From Alphaproteobacteria bacterium (GTDB lineage Bacteria; Pseudomonadota; Alphaproteobacteria; Caulobacterales; Maricaulaceae), in NCBI GenBank assembly GCA_030428405.1, contig JAUIEH010000160.1, positions 1 through 6,604 on the forward strand: a DNA stretch of 6,604 bases. The letters are read 5' to 3'. This document shows positions 1 to 6,084 of the stretch, one piece after another. The notes below the pieces were generated by a model that saw only the letters and a list, made by a program, of their open reading frames with translations, did not search any database and was not told the DNA's origin. A program made the translations under genes and the position numbers. The stretch's first letter is position 1. The number at the start of each line of letters is the position of its first letter.

Positions 1-229
1 CGACCATGTCGTCGAATTCAGCACAGAGCTGCGCAGCACCGGCCTGAACTGCGCGCTCAAAGTCGCATTCGTGCTCGGCCCGGCGACGCTGCCGCTCGCC
101 CAGATCGTGCTCGCCTTGCAGGTGTCTGGCGTCTGGACGACGGATTTCGAGACGCGCGCCGACGCTGAGGCCTGGCTGTTCGACGACAGCGCTAAAGCGC
201 CCGCGTGGATCATCCGCCAACGCCGCTAG
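1..229 (+). CDS. 3' end of a small protein, SpoIIAA/STAS-like C-terminus (5' partial)
   Basis: An open frame runs from the window edge (first full codon at base 2) to a TAG at 227-229, giving 75 C-terminal residues. The pattern is a beta strand (KVAFVLGP), a helix (LAQIVLALQ), then a segment ending TRADAEAWLFDD. That layout resembles the last part of small alphaproteobacterial SpoIIAA/STAS-like proteins, which often end in a strand followed by a 'xxxEALAWL' helix. The resemblance is by eye and the N-terminal half is missing, so no function can be assigned. The gene converges on apt with 33 bases between the two stop codons. I am fairly sure the frame is real: it has no internal stop, its composition is protein-like, and no better reading overlaps it. 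The family call is tentative. Confidence 0.55.
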   Translation, partial: DHVVEFSTELRSTGLNCALKVAFVLGPATLPLAQIVLALQVSGVWTTDFETRADAEAWLFDDSAKAPAWIIRQRR

Positions 230-262
230 GCGGCCGTAAACGTGATCAGACGGCGCTCCGGT

Positions 263-814
263 CTACTCGCCCTCGAACGCGACCAGCGCATGCACGTCCA
301 CGCCCAGATTGCGAATACGCACAGCGCCGCCAAGGTCCGGCAAGTCGACAACGAACGCCGCGCCGGCGATCTCTCCGCCCGCCTTGCGAATTAACTTTAT
401 CGCCGCTTCCGCTGTGCCGCCGGTGGCGATGAGGTCGTCGACGACGAGAACCCGTTCACCGCGCTCAAGCGCGTCAACATGGATCTCGACGGCGTCGGAA
501 CCGTATTCGAGCTCATATTCCTCAATCAGCGTGTCGTGCGGGAGCTTTCCGCGCTTGCGCACAGGCGTGAAACCGACGCCGAGCTCGCGCGCGACCGCGC
601 CGCCCAAAATGAAACCCCGCGCCTCGATCCCCGCCACCTTGGCGATGTCAGCATTTCGGTAAGGTTGAGCCAATTCCGACACCGCCGCGTCGAAAGCGCG
701 GGCATCCCCCATCAGCGTGGTCACGTCCCTAAACTGTATGCCTGGCTTAGGAAAATCGGGTATCGTGCGGATGGCGGCGCGCAAATCAGCTCGCGTATCA
801 GGTTCAAGGCTCAT
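263..814 (-). CDS. apt: Adenine phosphoribosyltransferase
   Basis: Cytoplasmic purine-salvage enzyme: adenine + PRPP gives AMP + pyrophosphate. The 183-residue product matches the usual bacterial Apt length. Visible landmarks are the N-terminal IPDFPKPGIQFRDVTTL segment (about 18-34), the IEARGFILG strand-turn (63-71), the flexible-loop region around RKRGKLP (86-92) and ELEYGSD (101-107), and the PRPP-binding signature VLVVDDLIATGGTA at 122-135 with its acidic pair. The ATG at 812-814 is preceded by AGGAG (minus strand, 824-828) at good spacing, which fixes the start. It diverges from the glycosyltransferase gene at 915 and converges on the small protein ending at 229. It sits one gene away from mtnP, whose product is adenine, so the two enzymes act in sequence in methylthioadenosine salvage. 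All key motifs look intact. Confidence 0.97.
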   Translation of the reverse strand: MSLEPDTRADLRAAIRTIPDFPKPGIQFRDVTTLMGDARAFDAAVSELAQPYRNADIAKVAGIEARGFILGGAVARELGVGFTPVRKRGKLPHDTLIEEYELEYGSDAVEIHVDALERGERVLVVDDLIATGGTAEAAIKLIRKAGGEIAGAAFVVDLPDLGGAVRIRNLGVDVHALVAFEGE

Positions 815-914
815 TCAGGGATTCTCCTAACAGGCGTAAGGCCTCGAAGCAGACGTTACCGGTCCGTTACTTGCTCCCCAAGGGTCAGGGTTGACCAAAT
901 CTTGAGAGCGCAGA
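815..914. promoter_or_regulatory. Divergent intergenic region, apt / glycosyltransferase
   Basis: This 100-base gap separates two genes transcribed away from each other, so promoters for both must lie here or inside the neighbours; that is inferred from layout. No clear -35/-10 pair could be picked out on either strand. TTGACC at 891-896 resembles a -35 box but is only 18 bases from the plus-strand ATG, too close for a normal leader unless the true start lies downstream. Two copies of CGTTAC (854-859 and 865-870) repeat 11 bases apart, about one helical turn. A GANTC site lies at 820-824, and GAGAG at 904-908 is a plausible ribosome binding site for the gene at 915. Confidence 0.45.
824..828 (-). 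promoter_or_regulatory. Ribosome binding site of apt
   Basis: AGGAG on the minus strand, 9 bases before the apt ATG. It is one of the strongest Shine-Dalgarno matches in the window. A GANTC methylation motif (GATTC on the plus strand, 820-824) touches it at base 824. Confidence 0.75.
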
Positions 915-1748
915 ATGGCCGCGACCACATTTCAGCCGACGCAATCCGCAGCAAGCCCCAATTTGACCGGCGGACGCGTGGACGAGTTGCGCGCGCTGGC
1001 GTCGGGTCGCGCCGCAACGCTCGCCACCCTTGAGCTGCGCGCCATGATGAGCAAAGCGCGCTGGGACGGCGACGCTGAGCGCGACGAGCTGATTGCGCGC
1101 TATCTCGCGCCCAAGCGGCCCGAAATTCTCTCCTTTGTGAACGCGCACGGCTTCAACCTCGCCGCAGCCGATCCCGCCTTTCGCCGCCATCTCCTTTCGT
1201 CGGACCACCTGCTGCGCGACGGCGTCGGCATGAAGATCGGCATGAGCCTGCACGGCCTCGCTCCCGGCCCCAATCTAAACGGCACCGATTTCATTCCGCA
1301 GATCCTCGCCGCCGCCGCCGGCCGCAAGGTCGCCGTGTTCGGCACCAAGGACCCCTGGCTCGCCGACGGCGCGGCCGCGATTTCGCGCCAAGGCTGCAAC
1401 GTTGTGGCGAAGCTGGACGGGTTTCAGGACGTAGCCGCCTATGTCGAAGCAGCCAAAGCGGCCCAGCCCGAAATCATCCTGCTCGCCATGGGCATGCCCA
1501 AGCAGGAAGCCGTCGCCTATGCCTTGCGCGCAGCGCTCGACCATCCCTGCCTGATCATCAATGGCGGCGCGATCGTCGACTTCATGGCGGGCCGCGTCCA
1601 GCGCGCCCCGGCGCTGGTGCGTCGCGCCGGCATGGAATGGGCCTGGCGGCTGGGCCTGGAGCCGAAACGTCTGGCCAAGCGCTATCTCAGCGGCAATCCG
1701 CGCTTCCTCGCCCATGTCGCAGCGCTGCGTCTCAGCGCAGGTCGCTGA
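915..1748 (+). CDS. WecG/TagA/CpsF-family glycosyltransferase
   Basis: This 277-residue protein belongs to the WecG/TagA/CpsF glycosyltransferase family, whose members transfer a sugar such as N-acetylmannosamine or its uronic acid from UDP to a lipid-linked acceptor in surface polysaccharide or teichoic acid synthesis. Family marks in order are VNAH (75-78), RDGVGMKIG (101-109, carrying the Asp that is catalytic in TagA), LNGTDF (121-126), VAVFGTKD (139-146), LLAMGMPKQE (189-198), INGGAIVDFMAGRVQRAP (215-232) and the C-terminal MEWAWRLGLEPKRLAKRY (240-257). The first 30 or so residues are not conserved-looking and could be a late-start artefact, though GAGAG at 904-908 supports the ATG at 915. 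The position two residues before Asn76 is Phe74, where many relatives have a Thr. No other polysaccharide gene is in the window, so substrate and acceptor cannot be named. It ends three bases from the end of mtnP. Confidence 0.92.
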   Translation: MAATTFQPTQSAASPNLTGGRVDELRALASGRAATLATLELRAMMSKARWDGDAERDELIARYLAPKRPEILSFVNAHGFNLAAADPAFRRHLLSSDHLLRDGVGMKIGMSLHGLAPGPNLNGTDFIPQILAAAAGRKVAVFGTKDPWLADGAAAISRQGCNVVAKLDGFQDVAAYVEAAKAAQPEIILLAMGMPKQEAVAYALRAALDHPCLIINGGAIVDFMAGRVQRAPALVRRAGMEWAWRLGLEPKRLAKRYLSGNPRFLAHVAALRLSAGR

Positions 1749-1751
1749 GCA

Positions 1752-2630
1752 TCACGCCTTAAGCGCGCGGCCGGCGACGGCGTCGAGCTTCTTGAGCAGA
1801 TCCGGGTCGCGCGCCTCCGGCGCAGTGATGAGCGCTGTATCCAGACAGGTCTCAATGCCTTGCGGGCTCGGCGTGCGCGGCGTTTGAGCCAGCATCGCGG
1901 TCAACTCAGACAAAAGCCGCTTCGCAGTCGCTGCGTTTTCGGTCAGATGTCTGATGACCGTGGAAACCTCGACATGATCGTGGTCGGGATGCCAGCAGTC
2001 ATAATCCGTCACCATGGCGACAGTCGCAAACGGCAGCTCGGCTTCGCGCGCCAGACGCGCTTCAGGCATATTGGTCATGCCGATGACGTCCATGCCCCAG
2101 GCGCGATAGAGATTGCTCTCCGCCTGAGTTGAAAATTGCGGACCTTCCATCGCCAGATAGGTCCCGCCTTCCGTGACCGGAGCGCCGGCGCGTCGGCCCG
2201 CCTCCGCGGCCAGTCCGGCCAGGCGCGAACACACGGGATGCGCCAACGACACGTGCGCGACGAGACCTTTGGAAAAAAAGCTTTGCGGGCGCTGGCGCGT
2301 GCGGTCGACGAACTGGTCAATGACCACGAACGCGCCTGGCGGCAGCTCTTCCTTGAACGAGCCGCATGCGGAAAGCGAGAGCACGTCCGTGCAGCCTGAG
2401 CGCTTGAGCGCATCGATATTGGCGCGGTAGTTGATTTCCGAGGGCGGCGTGTGATGACCGACGCCGTGGCGCGGCAGAAAAACAAGCTCGACGCCGTTCA
2501 ACCGTCCAAAGACGAGCTTGTCCGACGGCGCGCCCCAGGGCGTGTCGACATGCTTCGCACTGACCTCTTCGAGCCCGTCAATGTCGTAGAGGCCCGAACC
2601 GCCGAGCACGCCGAGACGCCAAACGCTCAT
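1752..2630 (-). CDS. mtnP: S-methyl-5'-thioadenosine phosphorylase
   Basis: Cytoplasmic enzyme of the PNP/MTAP phosphorylase family: 5'-methylthioadenosine + phosphate gives adenine + 5-methylthioribose 1-phosphate, clearing the by-product of polyamine and homoserine-lactone synthesis. The 292 residues show the phosphate-binding GGSG (10-13), PRHGVGHHTPPSEINYRAN (53-71), SACGSFKEELPPGAFVVIDQ (87-106, phosphorylase core), MEGPQFST (161-168), IGMTNMPEA (183-191) and TDYDCW (208-213). Two Asp in the last motif (209 and 211), where nucleoside phosphorylases of this family carry Asn, favour adenine-type substrates. The ATG overlaps the stop of the upstream exported-protein gene as ATGA (2627-2630), and no strong ribosome binding site precedes it, so translational coupling is likely. 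Its product adenine is the substrate of Apt, encoded at 263-814. Confidence 0.96.
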   Translation of the reverse strand: MSVWRLGVLGGSGLYDIDGLEEVSAKHVDTPWGAPSDKLVFGRLNGVELVFLPRHGVGHHTPPSEINYRANIDALKRSGCTDVLSLSACGSFKEELPPGAFVVIDQFVDRTRQRPQSFFSKGLVAHVSLAHPVCSRLAGLAAEAGRRAGAPVTEGGTYLAMEGPQFSTQAESNLYRAWGMDVIGMTNMPEARLAREAELPFATVAMVTDYDCWHPDHDHVEVSTVIRHLTENAATAKRLLSELTAMLAQTPRTPSPQGIETCLDTALITAPEARDPDLLKKLDAVAGRALKA

Positions 2631-3118
2631 GACGTTGCGCCCGGACAGCGCCTGCGCAGGGGCGTGCGCGCGACGGGATGGGCGTAAAGCGCATCGCGCC
2701 TGATCCAGTAAAAATGGTCAGCATCCGGCATTTCGAGCACCCACTCCGTCGCATCGCCGTCAGCGCTGATCTGCGCGACGCCGCCGGGCTCGGGCGCATC
2801 CGCGCGCACCATCACCATGGGCCGGCCGCTGCGGGCCGCGACTGCGAGGATGGGCCCGCGCGCGACATGTTCTACGCCGACATGCTGGGATTCAAAGCGC
2901 GGCTCGCCTGTCGCCGCCTGAGTGACGCGTATCTCGAGCGCTTGGGCGTCGCAGTGAAACGCGGCGCGCTCCGCCTCCGGCGTCTCGCTGGGGTCGAGTT
3001 CCCACAGCCCCGGCAGCGCGCGCAACGTGTCTGCGACATTCAGCGCCTGAGCGAATGACGGCGCGCTCACGGACAAGGCGGCAAGCGCTGCAGCGCTGAT
3101 AACGCCAAGTCGCTGCAT
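2627..3118 (-). CDS. Exported protein of unknown function
   Basis: I do not recognise the family. The 163-residue product begins with a clear Sec signal peptide: a short n-region (MQR), a hydrophobic stretch (about 4-20) and a probable signal peptidase I site after SFA (residue 23) or AQA (25). The predicted periplasmic part of about 138 residues starts with LRALPGLWELDPSETPEAER (32-51), alternates short strand-like segments (LEIRV, ILAVAA, PMVMVRA, EWVLEM) and ends HFYWIRRDALYAHP plus a basic tail. It has two cysteines in the exported part (56 and 158), which could form a disulfide. It has no lipobox and no other membrane span. GGAGG at 3124-3128 (minus strand) fixes the ATG. It follows petC by 37 bases and overlaps mtnP by four, so it is probably cotranscribed with both. 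A small beta-rich periplasmic fold is a guess; no role is inferred. Confidence 0.85.
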   Translation of the reverse strand: MQRLGVISAAALAALSVSAPSFAQALNVADTLRALPGLWELDPSETPEAERAAFHCDAQALEIRVTQAATGEPRFESQHVGVEHVARGPILAVAARSGRPMVMVRADAPEPGGVAQISADGDATEWVLEMPDADHFYWIRRDALYAHPVARTPLRRRCPGATS

Positions 3119-3123
3119 GCCCG

Positions 3124-3128
3124 CCTCC
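3124..3128 (-). promoter_or_regulatory. Ribosome binding site of the exported-protein gene
   Basis: GGAGG on the minus strand, 5 bases before the ATG at 3116-3118. It lies in the 37-base gap after the petC stop (TAG, 3156-3158) and shows that the unknown gene starts translation independently, unlike mtnP after it. No terminator hairpin with a T tract is visible in this gap, in keeping with readthrough from petC. Confidence 0.65.
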
Positions 3129-3155
3129 GTCGCCGGCTGCGTGAAAATCGTGTCG

Positions 3156-4013
3156 CTAGTGCGCGACGTTGCGCCAGACGACCTTGTAGGAAATCCAGAA
3201 CAAGAGCGCGAGCAGCGTCAGATAGATCAACACCATGAAGCCCATGCGCTTGCGCGCTTCCTGATGCGGGTCGGCGGCCCAGACGAGGAACTCGACCACG
3301 TCATTGGCCATCTGCTCAGTCGTCGCCTCGGTGTCGTCGGCGTAAGTGACGCGCTCTTCCGGCAGAGGCGGCGCCATGGCGATCGCGCCACCGGGGAAAT
3401 ACGGGTTGTAATAAAGCCCGGGACGGATCGTGACGTCTTCCGGCGGCTCCTCATAACCGATCAGCAGTGAACGGATATAATCGGCGCCGTGATGACGCGC
3501 GCTGACGATCACTGAGAGATCCGGCGGCAACGCGCCGCCATTGGCCAGTCGGGCCATGCCTTCAGTCGCAAAAGGATTTGGAAAGGCGTCGGCCGGCGTC
3601 GCCGGACGCGTGGTCGGGTCGCCGAAATCGTCCGGCTCGCCTGCAACCGTCGTGTCCGCTGCGATCGCGCGCACGACCGGGTTGTCGTTCGCGTTCGGGT
3701 GCTCTTCGTCGTAATAGGGGCCGCCCGGCTCGCCGAGATTGCGGAAATGCAGATATTGCATGCCGTGGCAGCTTGAGCAGACCTCGCGATAGATCTGATA
3801 GCCGCGCTGCAGAGCGGCGCGGTCGAACGTTCCGAACGGACCGGCGAAGTGCCAGTGGTGATGCTCGGGCGTGCGCGCATCGCCTGCGGCTTGTGCGGCC
3901 GCCAGCCCCATGACGCCGGCCGTCGCGGTGATGAGGGTCGCGGCCAGAGCGGCGATGCGCCCGCGGCGCGAGAATGCTTTCGACATCATGCGTCCCCAGA
4001 CTTTCATGGTCAT
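3156..4013 (-). CDS. petC: Ubiquinol-cytochrome c reductase, cytochrome c1 subunit
   Basis: Heme-c subunit of the bc1 complex (complex III); it passes electrons from the Rieske protein to a periplasmic cytochrome c. The 285-residue reading has a signal peptide ending near AQA (about 42), the family segment AGPFGTFDRAALQRGYQIY (57-75), the heme-binding CSSCH (79-83), the Met ligand in AMAPPL (Met213) and a C-terminal membrane anchor (about 258-276). The two heme cysteines are the only Cys, so the extra disulfide known in some Rhodobacter c1 proteins is absent. The ATG at 4013 overlaps the petB stop as ATGA. Met9/Met10 (3984-3989) are alternatives preceded by GGGGA; they would give a cleaner signal peptide beginning MSKAFSRRGR. 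A His-rich patch HHHWH (51-55) sits near the mature N-terminus. Last gene of the petABC set. Confidence 0.96.
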   Translation of the reverse strand: MTMKVWGRMMSKAFSRRGRIAALAATLITATAGVMGLAAAQAAGDARTPEHHHWHFAGPFGTFDRAALQRGYQIYREVCSSCHGMQYLHFRNLGEPGGPYYDEEHPNANDNPVVRAIAADTTVAGEPDDFGDPTTRPATPADAFPNPFATEGMARLANGGALPPDLSVIVSARHHGADYIRSLLIGYEEPPEDVTIRPGLYYNPYFPGGAIAMAPPLPEERVTYADDTEATTEQMANDVVEFLVWAADPHQEARKRMGFMVLIYLTLLALLFWISYKVVWRNVAH

Positions 4014-5320
4014 TCCGCCGGCTGAACGGCTGCGCCGGACGAGGAGACTTTGCGTCCGCCAAGCACGGAGGCGTCAATCGACGCAGGCCGCGCTTTCGGC
4101 GTTTCTATCAGTCCCAGGAGCGGCAGGATGATGAGGAAATATCCGAAATAATAAGCCGTGTTGATCCGCGCCAGCATCAGGAAGGTGAAGCCCGTGGCGT
4201 GGCCTTCCGCATCGACGCCGGTCTGGAACACGAGATGATCCGGATTGCGCGCGCCGCACCAGCCAAGCAGGAGGCAGCAAATCACGAAGAACACGAAGAA
4301 CCAGCGCGCGATCGGGCGATAGCGCATCGAGCGCACGCGCGACGTGTCGAGCCAGGGAAGGATGAACAGGATCAAGAGCGAGCCGAACATGGCGATGACG
4401 CCGAGCAGCTTGTTCGGGATGGCGCGCAGGATTGCGTAGAACGGCAGCAGATACCATTCGGGCACGATCTCGGCCGGCGTCGACAACGGATTGGCGGGAA
4501 TGAAATTGTCCGCGTGGCCGAGCGCGTTCGGCATGAAGAAGACGAAGATCGCGAACAGGATGAAGAACAGAACGATCGCGAAGGAATCCTTCACCGTGTA
4601 ATATGGATGGAACGGCACGGTGTCGGCGCGCGACTTCACGCTCACGCCCGTCGGGTTGTTGTTGCCGACCACGTGCAGCGCCCAGACGTGCAGAATGATG
4701 ACGCCGGCGAGAATGAACGGCAGCAGGTAATGCAGCGAATAGAACCGGTTCAGGGTCGCGTTGCCGACTGAGAAGCCGCCCCACAGCCAATTCGTGATGA
4801 TGCCCGTTCCGCCGTCAAAGGCCGCGAACAGATTGGTGATGACGGTCGCGCCCCAGAACGACATCTGACCCCAAGGCAGGACATAGCCGAGGAAGGCCGT
4901 GGCCATCATCAGAATCAGGATGACGCAGCCGAGAATCCAGAGCACTTCGCGCGGCGGCTTGTAGGAACCGTAATACAGCCCACGGAACATGTGGATGTAG
5001 ACGGCCAGGAAGAACATCGAGGCGCCGTTGGAGTGGATGTTCTGCACCAGCCAGCCAAACGGCACGTCGCGCTCGATGCGCTGCACGCTGGCGAAGGCGT
5101 AATCGACATGCGGCACGTAGTGCATGGCGAGGACGACGCCGGTGACGATCTGCGTCACCAGGCAGACCATCAAGATGCCGCCAAACGTCCACCAATAGTT
5201 CAGGTTCTTGGGCGTCGGGAAATCGACAAAGCTGTCATATCCCAGCCGAACGATCGGCAATCGCTGATCGAGCCAGCGGGTGAAGCCCGTTTTCGGCTCA
5301 TAGGTCGACGGTCCGCTCAT
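4010..5320 (-). CDS. petB: Ubiquinol-cytochrome c reductase, cytochrome b subunit
   Basis: Membrane core of the bc1 complex, carrying both b hemes and the quinol-oxidation (Qo) and quinone-reduction (Qi) sites. The 436-residue length fits alphaproteobacterial cytochrome b. Eight hydrophobic helices are visible, roughly at 44-66, 96-117, 126-148, 193-217, 246-264, 304-323, 337-356 and 388-406. The four heme ligands are His96 and His110 in the second helix and His197 and His211 in the fourth, each pair 14 apart as expected. The Qo-site PEWY motif is at 287-290, and GYVLPWGQMSFWGATV (145-160) is typical. A polar tail of about 30 residues follows the last helix. The ATG is preceded by AAGGGG (5332-5337) at a slightly long spacing of 11. 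Upstream petA is 72 bases away with a hairpin between; downstream petC overlaps by four bases. Confidence 0.98.
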   Translation of the reverse strand: MSGPSTYEPKTGFTRWLDQRLPIVRLGYDSFVDFPTPKNLNYWWTFGGILMVCLVTQIVTGVVLAMHYVPHVDYAFASVQRIERDVPFGWLVQNIHSNGASMFFLAVYIHMFRGLYYGSYKPPREVLWILGCVILILMMATAFLGYVLPWGQMSFWGATVITNLFAAFDGGTGIITNWLWGGFSVGNATLNRFYSLHYLLPFILAGVIILHVWALHVVGNNNPTGVSVKSRADTVPFHPYYTVKDSFAIVLFFILFAIFVFFMPNALGHADNFIPANPLSTPAEIVPEWYLLPFYAILRAIPNKLLGVIAMFGSLLILFILPWLDTSRVRSMRYRPIARWFFVFFVICCLLLGWCGARNPDHLVFQTGVDAEGHATGFTFLMLARINTAYYFGYFLIILPLLGLIETPKARPASIDASVLGGRKVSSSGAAVQPAE

Positions 5321-5351
5321 GCTTTGTCGCGCCCCTTAGATGTATGCAGCC

Positions 5352-5378
5352 CCGGCGCAAATCATGTCGCTGCGCCGG
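5352..5378 (-). other. Intercistronic hairpin between petA and petB
   Basis: A perfect 8-base inverted repeat, CCGGCGCA (5352-5359) and TGCGCCGG (5371-5378), encloses an 11-base loop in the 72-base petA-petB gap. No T tract follows on the transcribed (minus) strand, so it is not a classic intrinsic terminator. It could stabilise or separate the petA and petB parts of the message, or weakly attenuate readthrough. The structure is directly visible; any role is inference. A GANTC site (GAGTC, 5378-5382) abuts it. Confidence 0.5.
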
Positions 5379-5392
5379 AGTCGAGAGAAGTG

Positions 5393-5947
5393 TCAGCCGA
5401 TGCGAACGCGGCTGTCGTCGAGATAGGTGTATTCCGGAACAATCAGGTTCAGCGGCGCCGGCCCGCGTCTGATGCGGCCGGACGTGTCGTAGTGCGAGCC
5501 GTGACACGGGCAGAACCAGCCGCCGTAATCGCCTGCGCCGTCGCCCAGCGGCACGCAGCCCAGATGGGTGCAGGTGGCGAGCATGATCAGATATTGCCGG
5601 CGATATTCGCCGTCAGGTCCGGGCACGAGACGTTCATCATCGGTCTGCGGATCGCGCAGCGTGGAGATGTCGACCGCTTCGGCTTCGGCGATTTCCTCGC
5701 CCGTGCGGTGGCGCACGAACACAGGTCGGCCGCGCCAGATGATGGTGATTTCAGAGCCTTCATCGACAAGCGACAAATCCACTTCCGTGGAGGCCAGAGC
5801 CAGCGTATCGGCGGCCGGATTCATCTGAACGATGAAGGGCCAGGCGACCAATCCAGCGCCGACGGCGGCAAAGGCGCCGGTCGCGATATGGATGAAGTCG
5901 CGCCGGCTCGGCTCGCCGTCATGCGTGTCGATCGAAGCGTCAGTCAC
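5393..5947 (-). CDS. petA: Ubiquinol-cytochrome c reductase, Rieske iron-sulfur subunit
   Basis: The [2Fe-2S] subunit of the bc1 complex; its mobile head oxidises ubiquinol at the Qo site and reduces cytochrome c1. The 184 residues begin with a twin-arginine export/anchor segment, SRRDFIHIATGAFAAVGAG (14-32), whose hydrophobic stretch to about 41 serves as the uncleaved membrane helix. The cluster-binding loops are CTHLGC (126-131) and CPCHGSHYDTSGR (146-158). By family knowledge Cys126, His128, Cys146 and His149 ligate the cluster, and Cys131-Cys148 form the disulfide. The downstream GPAPLNL (162-168) is also typical. The start is a GTG (5945-5947) with a G-rich stretch (5956-5960) as a probable ribosome binding site. 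It is the first gene of petABC and diverges from the TrmL-like gene. Confidence 0.97.
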   Translation of the reverse strand: MTDASIDTHDGEPSRRDFIHIATGAFAAVGAGLVAWPFIVQMNPAADTLALASTEVDLSLVDEGSEITIIWRGRPVFVRHRTGEEIAEAEAVDISTLRDPQTDDERLVPGPDGEYRRQYLIMLATCTHLGCVPLGDGAGDYGGWFCPCHGSHYDTSGRIRRGPAPLNLIVPEYTYLDDSRVRIG

Positions 5948-6084
5948 AGGATGCGCCCCCGAAGATTCGTAAATTCCGCCGATGCGGCGTAGCGCGTCGG
6001 ATGTTAGGCCGCAAGTCGTCTACAACGCTGCGGCGGGAAGTCGCAACGCATTGCAGGGCCTTTCTTGTTCGGAGATGTGATTTC
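5948..6084. promoter_or_regulatory. Divergent intergenic region, petA / trmL-like gene
   Basis: This 137-base gap between divergently transcribed genes should hold the promoter of the petABC operon and that of the trmL-like gene; this is inferred from layout. No confident -35/-10 pair is visible on either strand, and I see no FNR-type TTGAT-N4-ATCAA palindrome. Contents seen are a GANTC site (GATTC, 5964-5968) 17 bases upstream of the petA GTG, and a short CGCCG-ATG-CGGCG hairpin (5977-5989). An ATG at 6001 opens a frame continuous with the trmL-like gene, but those 28 residues look non-coding. Confidence 0.5.
6071..6074 (+). promoter_or_regulatory. Ribosome binding site that sets the trmL-like GTG start
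   Basis: GGAG, 10 bases before the GTG at 6085-6087. It supports that GTG over the upstream in-frame ATG at 6001, which has no comparable site before it. Confidence 0.6.

Noticed and set aside
233..254. GCCGT / ACGGC inverted repeat between the stops of the small protein and apt as a bidirectional terminator
   Set aside because: The stem is only five bases with a 12-base loop and no T tract on either side; chance is a sufficient explanation.
205..432. Plus-strand open frame opposite the 3' end of apt
   Set aside because: It is an Arg/Pro-rich antisense shadow with no ribosome binding site, overlapping two better-supported genes.
891..917. TTGACC at 891-896 as a -35 box for the glycosyltransferase gene
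   Set aside because: A matching -10 would fall on or after the ATG at 915 and no TATAAT-like hexamer is found at the right distance.
1303..1322. GCC-repeat stretch as a possible tandem repeat or phase-variable tract
   Set aside because: It encodes a short Ala run in the glycosyltransferase and is ordinary Ala codon use in GC-rich DNA.
3974..4771. 265-codon plus-strand open frame opposite petB
   Set aside because: The translation is highly charged and repetitive (Glu, Arg, Asp, Gln), the mirror of hydrophobic cytochrome b codons; there is no family likeness.
4074..4790. 238-codon minus-strand frame overlapping petB out of frame
   Set aside because: It is a shifted reading of cytochrome b codons, Arg/Ala/His-rich, with no motifs; the petB frame is intact.
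4991..5992. 333-codon plus-strand open frame across the petB 5' half, the petA-petB gap and all of petA
   Set aside because: It is antisense to two certain genes, its product is rich in Arg, His and Asp with no fold-like pattern, and long antisense frames are expected in GC-rich DNA with strong third-position bias.
6001..6084. N-terminal extension of the TrmL-like protein from the ATG at 6001
   Set aside because: The 28 extra residues do not resemble the family, no ribosome binding site precedes the ATG, and the GTG at 6085 has GGAG upstream and gives the normal family length.
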